Source: Plasmopara viticola
Taxonomy: Eukaryota; Oomycota; Peronosporomycetes; Peronosporales; Peronosporaceae
Length of the DNA stretch: 64,000 bases
Assembly: GCA_001695595.3 (NCBI GenBank)
Contig: MBPM02000038.1
Coordinates: 310,001 to 374,000, forward strand
Reading direction: 5' to 3'
Of this stretch, positions 44,596 through 55,828 are shown in pieces (position 1 is the first letter of the stretch; each line of letters begins with the position of its first letter). Under the pieces are notes generated by a model. The model made no database searches, had not been told where the DNA came from, and worked only from the letters and a program-made list of their open reading frames with translations. A program made the position numbers and the translations under genes.

Positions 44596-45186
44596 CAGTG
44601 CAGCAGCCATACTCAAATTCCCAAAAGACATGATGTTTAGTTGAGCAGTGAATATAATAGTCTTCGTAACACTTAAGCTGATAGAATATTAGTACTGTTC
44701 ATGTTACCGCTGAAGAACTAGCAGCACCGGGAGTAACGCTAGGAACATAATTAACACCAGACCAATTTAAACAAGATTCATGAATAGTAAGCGATTAAGA
44801 ATTTATATCGCGAATGATATTTATAGCAAAAAGCGTTCCAACTGAATCTTAATTAAAGTTAGGTAGCCATTCTCTTACCCTTATCAAACTAATTACTGAT
44901 CACTATAAACGAATAATGTCCAAAAAAAAAGAGCTAGATGATGGATACCATCAATTTAAAGATCTACAAGAACTTTACTGAGTATGTATACGAATCACAA
45001 CGTGTTTGTTTGCTACTGCAAGCAGGAACAGTCATCGTTAAAAAGCCACGTGCAGCAGTGTAGCCCGTAATAGTATGAACTAGCAACGTAGAAATCGCGT
45101 AACTTGATGTGTTCTTAGCGCATGAGATAGAAGAGGCTTTTTTTCTGGCGTATATTTGTATAAGTGAATTTTATTTGGACGGACAC
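44596..45186. other. No gene recognised
   Basis: AT-rich filler between the Gypsy relic and duplication copy 2. It differs from the corresponding stretch left of copy 1 (which has a LINE tail), so the left edges of the two copies have different neighbours. Confidence 0.4.
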
Positions 45187-48100
45187 ATTTTGCAGGTAGT
45201 TGTTGAAGTCGATAGCTTTGAATGTGCCATGAGGGGGCGAAATTGTTTATGTCGTTGTCGTCAAAGCATTTGGTGACATGATCTCAAAACTGTTGTATTG
45301 ACGCCTACTCGCCACGAGTAAAATTCCCAGGGCATCTTCAAATAGACTGCGTCCAATGCTTTGAGGCCATTTAAATGACGATGATCGATGGCTGTGAGAA
45401 TCGGAGTCGAAACAGATAAGTAGCCACTGATATCTATAACGTAATTAACGTCTGTATGTAAAACTCAACCCAATTAAATTTACTTCGACGAAAGAGATTT
45501 CGCAGACAGTTACATGTCTCAGGCAATGGGTATCGATAGATCAGTTCAAATGGATCGCGCAAAATTTGTAGCTTCAAACAAAACGACTGGTGTGCAACGA
45601 ATCTAGAAGCAACATCAAGATAATCATTATCATCCCTCTTGCCAAGGTGCAAAAAAGACAAAGAAGTCTTGATACATCGATGCCTCAAAGCTGCTTGACT
45701 TCGAATACGAGTCTAAGAACCTTCGTCGTAAAATATTTCTTTACAAATATCACTTATTGACCATTTAAGTGTATATATAGAGTAATCAATTTTGTGTCGA
45801 GCATGATATCTTACTCGTCGATTACAATCATTGCATTTAAGATACCGAATAAGTTATTTGAAATTCAGTCCTTATATTGAGCATAACGAGAATTAGAATT
45901 AATCTTTTCACCTTTATTGAGTATAACTGAATAATATTTTCTTTTTTTTTATGGGAGCATTCGTGACTTTATGTAAAGCACCGTGTATACAAGCTCAAGA
46001 TGGTTTTGAGTCCGACAAAGCAAAAGCTTCCTTATACACTAATTTTGAGTGTACTATGAGGTTGGAAACACATATTTTTCGTACAGCTTGTCAATTTTTT
46101 ACTTCATTTCAGTCTAAATTAATTGATTATCACCTTTAATTTTTTCTGCTCCTTAAGCACTTTCAAACTTCTATAAACGATTCACTGACCCATCAAAGAG
46201 CTGATAGTACGAATGGTCAACTTGCCTCGATGTAAATAGGATTGCCTTGCCTATCTTTTTGCGTCAGCTACCATATATCTACAATAGCATAGAAGCCAAG
46301 CATTGAGCAAATATCAACTTGAAAATTGACACTTTTTAAGCAAGCTTGTAGTCCATAAAAATTTCATTTAAAACGGATTAGCTTTTCATTTCCCTTGTAT
46401 TTGCTCCACGATCGCCTCGTATGTTATAGGAAGTAATTATATCTTAAAGTGTCAATCTCAAGCGTTTTGTCGCAACTAGAAGGAATGAAACCTCCAAAAA
46501 TATGCGGTCGAGACATTCTTTAGATCTTCCCAGAGGCTTTGCAGCGGCGTTACAACGGGAGCTGGCTCGGGCTCAAACGATGCGTTTGACTCGATATCGT
46601 TTGACCGGCATGCGATTTTTTTGTAGCTCGTTCGAGCAGCCATTTAATTCTGAATTAATTTGGCACGTAAATCAAATATTTTGCAATCGATGAGATAAGC
46701 CCGGGCTGGCAATTAGATTAAATGAGACTTAACAATGTGACGAAACGTGTTTATCGATTTTGTCTTTCCATTTTACTCCAACGAGAGCTTTGATAGAACT
46801 TGACTAAATCTTTTGCTCTAATTCATTATACCGTACTCGCCGGTTGTCTGTGAGGAAATACGCCATAGTTTTTTTTCAGGCTTCTAGCCAAGATAATATA
46901 TATGGTCAAGAATTCGAGATGTTACTTAATCAAGCTTATCGTCGTGCTATTCAATAAATTCTTTGTGGCCTTATATGCCGAACATTCTCGAAGTAATTAA
47001 AATGCAATTATTATTCCATTGAATATAGTCGACACCATTTTTGGGGGTAAGACGAACGCTTGGCCTTACCAATTGAAGTGGATTATGCACATTCAGCCAC
47101 AGCGTTACGTAGGTAATTACACGAATTGTATAAGCGGTTTATTTGGCTTTGGCCAGCTGCTTTGACTCGGATCGAGATATAAATACTTTACCACATGTCT
47201 CGGTAAGCACCTTTTTCAATTTACTAAGGTGGGACATAAGGTTTTCGTAGCAGATGTGTTACTTATATACCTTAAGAGTAAGCTCTTTTCAATCTTTAGA
47301 GCTTCAATTTGCTTGCTTACTCACTTTGATTTCGTGCTGCGTTAAGCGAAAGCATCTTGGTTCTGGTCTTGACCACTTTGCACACGACTTTTAATCTTAG
47401 AATCAGACTCTATTTGCTCGTGAAGATACTCGTTAGAAGCGTTACGAACGTTATACGTATTTCAAAAAGAAGCGCGTCATTTTCAGTTGGAGACTGGGGT
47501 TTGGAGATGAGATCATTCTAGACCATTGTTGTTTCGCAACGCCGGCCTTGCAGACCTTGATGATTTGCCAATTATAAAACTTTACCGCTATGTCCGACAA
47601 ATAGTCATGTTTGCTTCCGACCCAAATGTCACGAGAAATAGTAATTTTATTACTATTTCGCTTTGTATTTAAGTATCCTGAATATTCAATCAAAATACAC
47701 AAAAAATTTCCCGTAGATCTGAGCTACACACACGTTGTTCTAGTCCTACACGGCAAGCCCGTTCTTTTGTCACACTTGCAAATGAACAAAAGATGTCACA
47801 CTTGCAGTTGAACAAAAGCCACCATCATTATTTCCATCGTAAAAATTGCAAAAAGCCTGTGACCTTATGAGGCTGACAAAGGCACTTCTTTTTATACAAA
47901 TAACAAAGATTTGCTTCGCACTCATCAATCAGAATAAAGTGACTCTGGCTTTTGGGATAACTTGTGAAACAGAAATATATCTGCAGCTAAGGGAATCGGT
48001 AGCTTCCTTTAGGACAACTGGAATCCAATCACGTTAAACTTTTGGATGGTATTGCCACCGCGACCGGACCTGGAGCTACTTCAATGCGTGGTCTAGTCAA

Positions 48101-49090
48101 ATTAGTCAGTGTTGTGGGAATGGCTCCTTCAATGACTTGTCGTTATAGCAAAGGTGTAAACTATCGACTTGGAAAGGTAAACTACTATATTTCACTAAAA
48201 CACCCTCCATTATATAATCTTTATTGGAAAAATTTACAAAATCTTCTACTTTCAAAGGGATATTGTCTATCTTAGTATAAAAACTAATACTTCAACAGAA
48301 TGACTGTCGGCTTACAAATAAAGTTACAACAAAACTAATCATCCAAAAGTTACCGTATATCCATTGATGACGAAATATGGTATTCATCAATATGAGATTA
48401 ATCTTGTCAAAGAATATGAAGTATCTGATAAACAACATTGAAAAGTCAATGAAACATTACTAGCAAACCACCTAACTGTACTTACAATGTGTCTTCATTG
48501 ACTTCAACGACTTGAAAAAACAAATTTAATACATCAAACGCTTCGTGGAGAACGATGTGCCAAGGTCCGTTGTTACGCTGCTGCTAATTAAGATTTGGGT
48601 AATACGTAAATAATGAGAAAAAGTAAGAACAACTCACAGCTTAAAAAGCCAATGTGAATGCGAAGGTCAATGGTCAGAGGTTGCTAAACTTTCTCGTCAC
48701 GAATGAATACTAGGGCTTCAGCAATGATTGAAGTAAAATTTGAAATCTAAAATACTACAGACATACCAATAGTCATGATCGATTCAGTGTATAAAATCGC
48801 TTGCAGTTTCAGTGCTACTATGTTATAAAGTGCAATTTGTTATGTTGTTAGCACACATAATATCGTATAAGCGGGAATCAGTCTAAATTTAAGCATTGTA
48901 ATAAAGGAAAAAGAATAAGCGAGATTGCGATCAAATTTTTGTAGAAAGTATGATTTCTATTGATCAACCAGTACGAGGTTGCCGATAAGTCTCAGTGGCA
49001 TGCGCACGAAACGTTGTGAATCAACATTTCCTCTAAAACTTGCGTAAATACGCAAGTTCCATTTGCTATTAGAAAGACAATTGCTATGAG
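45187..49090. other. AT-rich gene-poor part of duplication copy 2
   Basis: Same content as 5,085-8,940. The short open frames of copy 1 recur (45,434-45,688; 45,951-46,139; 46,502-46,693; 48,042-48,275). No gene recognised. Around 48,115-48,800 the two copies differ far more often than elsewhere. Confidence 0.4.
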
Positions 49091-49420
49091 TTTTCGGAAA
49101 AGGTTGGGGTGACGCCCTCCTTCCAAGCGCGGGGGCTATATGCTCGCGCGCTTCGGGCAGGTGCTCTCGGGCATCTGCAGGTCTCTAACGAGTCTCACCC
49201 TCGACGCGACGGTCTCCAGCACCGGGTGCCACCTGGGCTCTTACCAAGTCAGAGCTAAACAAAATAATGGAAGACCCTCACGACCTCGGTGCTGGCTACA
49301 CTGTTCGCCGAACGAGACCCGACGTATGCGGACACCACCCTATGCCGTGGACTAGCCAGACTGAGCCTAGCACGTGCATAACTTGGCAACGCGATAACGT
49401 AATACAATACAATACAATTG
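49091..49420 (+). mobile_element. LINE-derived SINE-like element, inserted after the duplication
   Basis: Full unit ttttcggaaaaggttgggg ... gtaatacaatacaatacaa. It is flanked by aattgctatgag on the left and aattgctataag on the right; the empty site is present once in copy 1 (acaattgctataagagaaat at about 8,950). This is therefore a clean insertion with an 11-12-bp target duplication that happened only in copy 2. Confidence 0.92.
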
Positions 49421-49475
49421 CTATAAGAGAAATAAGAACATTATAAAATACAAGCTCTACAATAAGCTTCGTTAA

Positions 49476-49592
49476 AAGAGGCTCAGCAAAAAGTTTACAT
49501 GTGGATGTGGTAGTCAGTACCACCTTCGAGACGAAAAGAATCACTTCAAATCAAAGAAGCATATCAGATTGGCGAAAGCTCAGTATATCTAA
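49476..49592 (+). pseudogene. CxC...HxxxxxH zinc-finger-like fragment, copy 2
   Basis: Counterpart of 9,012-9,128 with the same Cys and His positions. As there, it is closed on both sides and is a remnant only. Confidence 0.35.
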
Positions 49593-50462
49593 ACTTTTCT
49601 TGTCTTTCAAAATGACTGTGCTTCCGAATCTGTCGCGAAATGCTTTATATCAAAAAATTCGAATCTTGCCACAATATAAGAAGTAATCCCTTCTCTCAAG
49701 TCTATCGCTTCCATTAAAAAAATCTTTTAATGTATTGAAGAACGTAATTCGGAACTTTTCACTCGTTACAGCGCATCTAAAGTATTCACCATACTACTCA
49801 GATGTCGATGCTTTTTTGATCTCGTCGACTTCTCTTTCACTTTGTCTTTCGTGTTATCGAAGAGCTACTTTACCACGTTGTTGGTTTGCGTTGTCTTCGG
49901 TGTCTTCTTATACTTCGTGAGACGGAACAGAGTACGCTTATGACCTGAATTTTGTCAAATTGCCACGAGCGAGGTAGTGCAAGATGTCACGACCCGCATC
50001 GAGATCAACTAGAGTATTAAAATGGTGATAACAAATTCTTTTTATCAACGAGACGGCTACGAGACACATATATCGACAATCATTGGCTGCGATGATTGAG
50101 CCAGCGTCATTGTTTGTCACATGTCATAGTTTTCTTAAGCATCGACTTCGATAGTTTTGACACCCTTACGTTCAATCTGCGAGCGATTGTCGGTAATGTA
50201 ACTCTTTATTTGATTGCTCATAGAAAGATTGTTTGAGTCAAATGATCGACTAGAACACTTGATAGCTTGCTCTGCCTAATACTGCTTAATCGAGCATTGA
50301 TACGCTCCATCGATCGACATAAGACATCTCCGAGTGCCATTACATGTGGCATTCAAATCAGATGGGCGAAGCACTTCACAAAGAACTAATACACAGCATA
50401 TGTACTATCATAGTGTACATGTTTGATATGACCGAGCCACACAACAACTTGCTCTTGTTTGA

Positions 50463-50933
50463 TTACATACACGTAATCATACATATGAGAGAACCTGCCA
50501 ATTTTGTTGAACTGACGAAGGTTATTCTTGTGGGTACATGTGAAAAGACATTGGCAGATTTATGATTTACATCGTGTGACAGTGTCGAGAATACACTCAT
50601 TTCGAGGTGAGCAACCACATCGGCCATTTTATAGGTTTGATATGATTTTTTAGCCGGACTGAACTCAATTGCATCCACTTCTTACAAAGCTTTTTATTTT
50701 TTATACCACATTGGCAAGCGGTTGTCATCGATTTGCACAAGGATTTCTCGGATCGGCAGTGCGCGTTTAAACACACTATTACCCACAAATCGCAGCGACG
50801 ATAAATCATACCGATCAATCTTGTTGCTCTCGCGAATTAGATCCAGAAACATTATGCCATCGACGACCATTGTTAGATTCACTATTTTAATCTCATTCTG
50901 ATCGGCGATCTCGTTGGTGTATTCACAAGGCAT
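50463..50933 (-). pseudogene. Unrecognised protein gene, copy 2, two in-frame TAA
   Basis: Counterpart of 9,998-10,468 with the same two TAA codons near 50,680-50,696 and only a few residue changes (for example LTMVVDGIMF). Shared lesions show it was already interrupted, or read through, before the duplication. Confidence 0.4.
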
Positions 50934-51482
50934 AATTTAAATCTGGCTTTTGGCTCGACGTTATGCTTTCGTTTGGGCTCTGGATGTCTGCGCCTCCCCT
51001 AAATTCCAATTTTTTTGTTTTGCGTCTCTCAACCTTATAATGTCCTGAAGAGGATTCGTCTGGAGTTCCATCAATGCTGTGTTTATCACTGCTATAATCG
51101 TCCGATGATTCGTACATCCATGAGACGTCATGCTTTTACAAAAAGATTTGTCTACTTGGCTGTTTTGTGCAGTCTCACACTGCTTGAGTCAGCACCTAGT
51201 CACATTTTGGCCTAACAACTTCATCTTCGCTGGAATGACCATCTCTTCATTCTTCGAATAATATTTGACGTCCAATTCTATATTTTTGATCGAAATTACA
51301 ATCCTCCTTATCTACCGCGCTATTTGTGGCCACCGGTTAGACAAATGAATTATCCAGCTTTGGAACACTAATAACTTCGGCATTCGAACCTCGACGGGCT
51401 CGAACATCGATGGTCCTGTTGTATCAACGACCTCAGCGACGACTGGGGTATTGATATTTTGTGGCGTTTCTTCCACCATATT
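50923..51482 (-). pseudogene. Unrecognised acidic protein gene, copy 2
   Basis: Counterpart of 10,458-11,032. The C-terminal frame has 64 instead of 70 codons because 18 bp are missing, in frame. The same upstream TAG and TGA interruptions appear to be present. Confidence 0.4.
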
Positions 51483-51630
51483 ACTCTATACGACAACTAA
51501 TTTCTTATCGTTGGTAATTGAATGCTTGCCGCATCATTCTTCATTGTACTCTACTCTCTAGAAACATTGCTTTTAGAAGTCTTATTCAGGCATTGCCGTT
51601 CGAGTGTTGCTTTCCGTGTCGATTTTAAGT

Positions 51631-51659
51631 GAGTCACTGCTAAGTCACGACTAAGTCAC
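51631..51659. repeat. 11-bp tandem repeat, copy 2 (one unit shorter)
   Basis: gagtcactgctaagtcacga followed by ctaagtcac: two units against three in copy 1. Confidence 0.8.
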
Positions 51660-51821
51660 CACTATGGTGTTTGATTAGCATATTTTGCTTTGATGTCTAT
51701 TCATTTTCTTCGTCATTGTGAAACAATCTCTGTATTAATGAGTCACCAGAGACACTATTTTTTTCGAATGTCAATATATAGTGACTGTTATGGAAGTCAC
51801 AAATTGCGGTGACGTAGCTGA

Positions 51822-51861
51822 ATCAGAGTAACTCTAGATTTATATCTAGAGTTACTCTGAT
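51822..51861. repeat. Perfect 18-bp inverted repeat, loop flipped relative to copy 1
   Basis: Arms identical to 11,384-11,423; the loop is TTAT, the reverse complement of the copy 1 loop ATAA. Confidence 0.9.
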
Positions 51862-52021
51862 TAGGTGAAAGGTGGTACTTCATTTACTTCTAAATTTTTT
51901 TTTGAGAATACCGGTTTTTGTCAGTAAATACTGAAGTTGAATTTAGTCCGTCTGGTCACTAAACCGAATCTGGGCATAAGTCCTAGTCGCTGACGACGTT
52001 AATTAAAAAATGACCACGGCT

Positions 52022-52897
52022 TCACTGGTTGAACTGAATCAGCCTCTCAACGAGCGGAAACAAGTTGATCACTATGTCGGGCTGTGTAAAACCTTGGAGC
52101 CTCGGAGCTTGTCCTACGAGGCCCAACAAACGGCGCGAATTGAAAGTCACATTCGTCGGATTGACGATAGGAATCGGATCCATAGGCGAGAGCGGGGTTC
52201 CTGGATCATCCACCGTGTAGAGCTTGTACTGATGAACCCGTAGCGCTGGTGATAGACGAATGCAGAGATTGTATTTGACGCCGGGGAAGTGTTTCCAATG
52301 ATCTGCCATTCGATTCAAATACGGCCATCCATGCGAGACACCCATTTCTACCTTCAATGTGTGGTATTTTAATAACGAAATTCCACCGGGACAAATAGCA
52401 CCAATACCAGGGACAGGACCAAAACTGCAATCGGGCTCGAGTTTTCGGAGGCTTTCAACATTACTCGATCCACGCGACATCAAATGATGATCACGCGTAC
52501 CGGTCGCAAACACCAAGTAAGCCTCGAACAGTCTGCAAAAGGCCTCATGAACGCCAGATAGGCGTTCGACTATGTAGATTTTACCATTTTCAAATGCCAT
52601 CGCCCTCGACACAAGTGCTTGGTTCTCCGACTAGACAAAACTCCCCCAGTCGTCTAACGAGGCATCGCAAACTTCGAATCGAGGATCCGCATCATCGCGC
52701 TCAGTCGAAAAGAAAGTGGCTTCGACTTCCGTCCAATTTAGCTTCTTGATGATGCCAGTATTCCGCTTGATCGCCATGATCTGCGTAAAAATGAGGCTGA
52801 CGTCGCACCCTACGACTATTCGTCTTTGAAGATAGCAGCGGTTAAGTTTCTCTGTGGTGACTCTTGTTCCAAAGTGTTGGAATGTATGTAAGAGCAT
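52022..52897 (-). pseudogene. Restriction-endonuclease-like protein, copy 2, same in-frame TAG
   Basis: Counterpart of 11,584-12,459: 196-codon frame 52,612-52,022 with KLEPDCSFGP and LKVEMGVSHGWPYL, the same TAG just upstream (about 52,622) and the same upstream frame. The few residue differences are scattered and the EPD and VEMG motifs are kept. If the short form is the functional one, both copies are intact. Confidence 0.5.
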
Positions 52898-52920
52898 CGA
52901 AAATGTTCTTTGATCGTCCA

Positions 52921-53057
52921 CTCATCGTCCGCCTAATCATTTCAAATCAGAGCAACGAGACTACCCCTAAAGCGGTATGTACGAGACATGTATTCTTTTT
53001 GTAGGGTGTTAAGGCGGTCTCTCGTTGCTCTAATATGGGATGGTTGCGGACGATGAG
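52921..53057. repeat. Foldback sequence, copy 2
   Basis: Same nested inverted repeats as 12,483-12,619. Confidence 0.65.
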
Positions 53058-53219
53058 GACGAGGGAACGTAATCAGTTCGCTACTGGTAGTATTATTCAA
53101 CTGCCGGCGTCATAGACTCACCACTTCTCCAGCTTTCTCCAGTGTCGTCATTTTTCCATTAAATACAAAATTTAAACATCTTTGGATCCTCCACATGAAT
53201 AAACGTCTCCATCAAGTAT

Positions 53220-53492
53220 TTAATGGCTGAAAACACCGCCTGTTTCATGCGCAACTAAAACCTTCGCAAAAACCTCGACCTCGTTACGCGAGTTGCCACC
53301 GCATAATGCCACTGCGTGTGTGCGTACCTTGTATCTGTTGCTGATCGATCGATTCTGCTCCGCAACTCTAAGTATTATAGTGACGATTGAAAACTGGTAG
53401 CTTAGACCGTCGTAAAAATCATGCAACTCGCGAGAGAGCGCCACCCGATTGATCGAGTCGCAATGACTACTTGCCGTATCCATTGACCTCAT
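53220..53492 (-). CDS. Hypothetical protein fragment, copy 2
   Basis: Counterpart of 12,806-13,054 with the same core (HDFYDGLSYQFSIVTII). The C-terminus is changed and prolonged by small differences near 53,240-53,260. Weak support as a gene. Confidence 0.25.
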   Translation of the reverse strand: MRSMDTASSHCDSINRVALSRELHDFYDGLSYQFSIVTIILRVAEQNRSISNRYKVRTHAVALCGGNSRNEVEVFAKVLVAHETGGVFSH

Positions 53493-54373
53493 CAGAGCCT
53501 TAAGTTCCCTAACTAATCGATTATTTAGAGACTGAGCCCCTCATTTCGGCAGACATTACATGCAATGTCCTGCCGAGAGAACATAGAAGATCGCTGTTCT
53601 CACAATGTTATGTAATGTCATGTTGAGTAACGTAACGTGTACGTAAAGATTACTGATCGGTCTAAAGAGCAGTCGCGGGGTCGCTCGCAATGCACTAGAA
53701 GGTTCGCAAAGGACTCGATGCGCTTGTCTTGCTGCTGTTATCAGCACTGGACGCCCGAGATCTTTATTACAAGACGCAATGGCTTGGACCAAATGATGCC
53801 TTTGCATTTACGTTTAAATCTTTCGTGTTGCTTTTTGATCAGCCTCAGGCAAACACGAAACTGAGCAACAGTTCGACTGGGTGGCGAGTCTTTCACGACA
53901 CTTGCAATCTGCAAACTCTTACTCAAATAGCAACAGTCAAAGTGCTCCTTCTCAATACACTTACATTCTAGCAGTCGATTGTTGAGCTCCCGACGATCTA
54001 ATCGAAGAAATGACACCTAAAATTTCGACAATACTTTTAACGAGCGACATCCGCGTTGATGCAACGGCGTGTGCAGCATGTACATTGCTCGACATCTTTC
54101 GACGGCCATCACTATGTCAAGATGCAATGGTCACACGATTCTTGCATAAGTATCGATTGAATGCGCCTCTTGTGACGACCACTATGATAGACACTATTCG
54201 AAGTTATCTGCAAGAGTGTTCCTCTTCGTCGAGTAGTGTGTGTGGGAGGCGTCGAATTCGAACAACATTCAACGCAAAGGGCGTTGAGACCAATCTTTGG
54301 ATGTGCTGGGCCAGGCAATGCAAACAAAACTGTAGTTTTTGTCGGCCATTTTGCGACCAGTTTTGCTACTTTG

Positions 54374-54702
54374 CTTCGAAAAAGGTTGGGGTGACGCCCT
54401 CCTTCCAAGCGCGGGGGCTAAATGCTCGCGCGCTTCGGGCAGGTGCTCTCGGGCATCTGCAGGTCTCTAACGAGTCTCACCCTCGACGCGACGGTCTCCA
54501 GCACCAGGGCGCCACCTGGGCTCTTACCAAGTCAGAGCAAAACAAAATAATGGAAGACCCTCACGACCTCGGTGCTGGCTGCACTGCCCGCCGAACGAGA
54601 CCCGACGTATGCGGACACCACTCTATGCCGTGGACAAGCTAGACTGAGCCTAGCCGTGCATAACTTGGCAACGCGATAACGTAATACATTACATTACATT
54701 AA
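54374..54702 (+). mobile_element. LINE-derived SINE-like element, copy shared by both blocks
   Basis: Counterpart of 13,936-14,262: inserted before the duplication, same flanks in both copies, same two internal junctions. Confidence 0.85.
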
Positions 54703-54996
54703 ACTCTGAGCGGAAAATAGGAATTATAAATTCTTATAAATCAAGACACCTGGGCTTAGCGTCAAATATGACGCTATGTTAGCTTGCTACGAGATAACAT
54801 CCCGAATCTTGAACTTATTGAATCAGTGATTGGCTGAAACGAATCTTGGGGACGCTATCATGTCACTTCGCCATCCATGGACTTTGCAGCTGCACATTCG
54901 ACGACACTGACTGACGCTAAAGCTCCAGCGCTCTGATGGCAACGCAAGCGCACTCAAGACAATCATTACAATCATTCCAAACGCATTGGCCCTGGA

Positions 54997-55569
54997 ATGC
55001 CGACGTCTCGTGGTGAGAAGCCAAAACGCCGACGCCACAATCTCAAGCAGCCGCTGACCAAAGACATGCCGCGTGTTTTGTCTGAATTGCTAAATGAGCC
55101 AAAGGTGGCACTTTTGCACCGCGTGGCAGGGAATATTAGGCCTAAACTGGCGTGGCGATTGTTGCGTGAAATGCTGCGGCTACAGAAGGATGGTGGACAG
55201 AGTGTGAACGCCGTAGCCAGCGGCAAATCCGAGCTTTTCTTTGTGGTAGACGAGGTCTCACACGTCTACAAATCGCGGCGCCGTACGTCTGAAGGTGTGT
55301 TTCTTGCGCTACTCAAGAAAAAGGTGCCGAAAGAAGTGTATCGAACGATCTACGAGGTGGAGGACAAGAAGAAAAAGGACGCTAAGAAGCGTGCTCGCAA
55401 TCGCCAGCGACAGAGGATAGACCATACATTGGCCAAGTTGGGCTTTGGTGACCTAACACTTGCCCCAGATAACAGAAAACTTGTGGCTGACACAGCAATG
55501 ATAGCCAAGGACGGTGAAGTGGCAGTCGAGGATGGGGTAGTGGTGGCAGAGCAAATGGTGATTGGCTGA
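54997..55569 (+). CDS. PHAX RNA-binding-domain protein, intact
   Basis: A 190-residue protein. After a basic start (SRGEKPKRRRHNLKQPL), residues about 25-110 form a PHAX-type RNA-binding domain: LLNEPKVALLHRVAG, the helix RLLREMLRLQKDGG, and the signature SRRRTSEGVFLALLKKKVPKE, which matches the R-R-T-P-G-G-V-F-L-x-L-L-K motif of phosphorylated adaptor for RNA export. A Lys/Arg-rich helix (residues about 120-145) follows, then an acidic Val-rich tail. PHAX binds capped snRNA and links it to the export receptor in the nucleus; a small PHAX-only protein could bind RNA without the export motif. An N-terminal part in another frame (from 54,880) may be a lost exon. Copy 1 is frameshifted. Confidence 0.8.
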   Translation: MPTSRGEKPKRRRHNLKQPLTKDMPRVLSELLNEPKVALLHRVAGNIRPKLAWRLLREMLRLQKDGGQSVNAVASGKSELFFVVDEVSHVYKSRRRTSEGVFLALLKKKVPKEVYRTIYEVEDKKKKDAKKRARNRQRQRIDHTLAKLGFGDLTLAPDNRKLVADTAMIAKDGEVAVEDGVVVAEQMVIG

Positions 55570-55828
55570 GAAGCGGGGCGATGATAAAATTTAAAAGCTC
55601 GTGGCTGCACTTGGCAAATTGAGAGGCCAAGGCAAGCTTGCATCAGCATAATTTTAAGATATTCAAAAACCTTCCCCAGGGCTCGGACTTGAAGCTCGAG
55701 AAGCAAATTTTTAGTAGATTTTGTGACACGAAAAAGTGTGTACAACCTTACTGGTATCACAGCAGAGACAACTCAAGATGCTTGCTTGAAATTCAATAAA
55801 TCCTTTGGCCTCCCGCTTCGACAGCATT

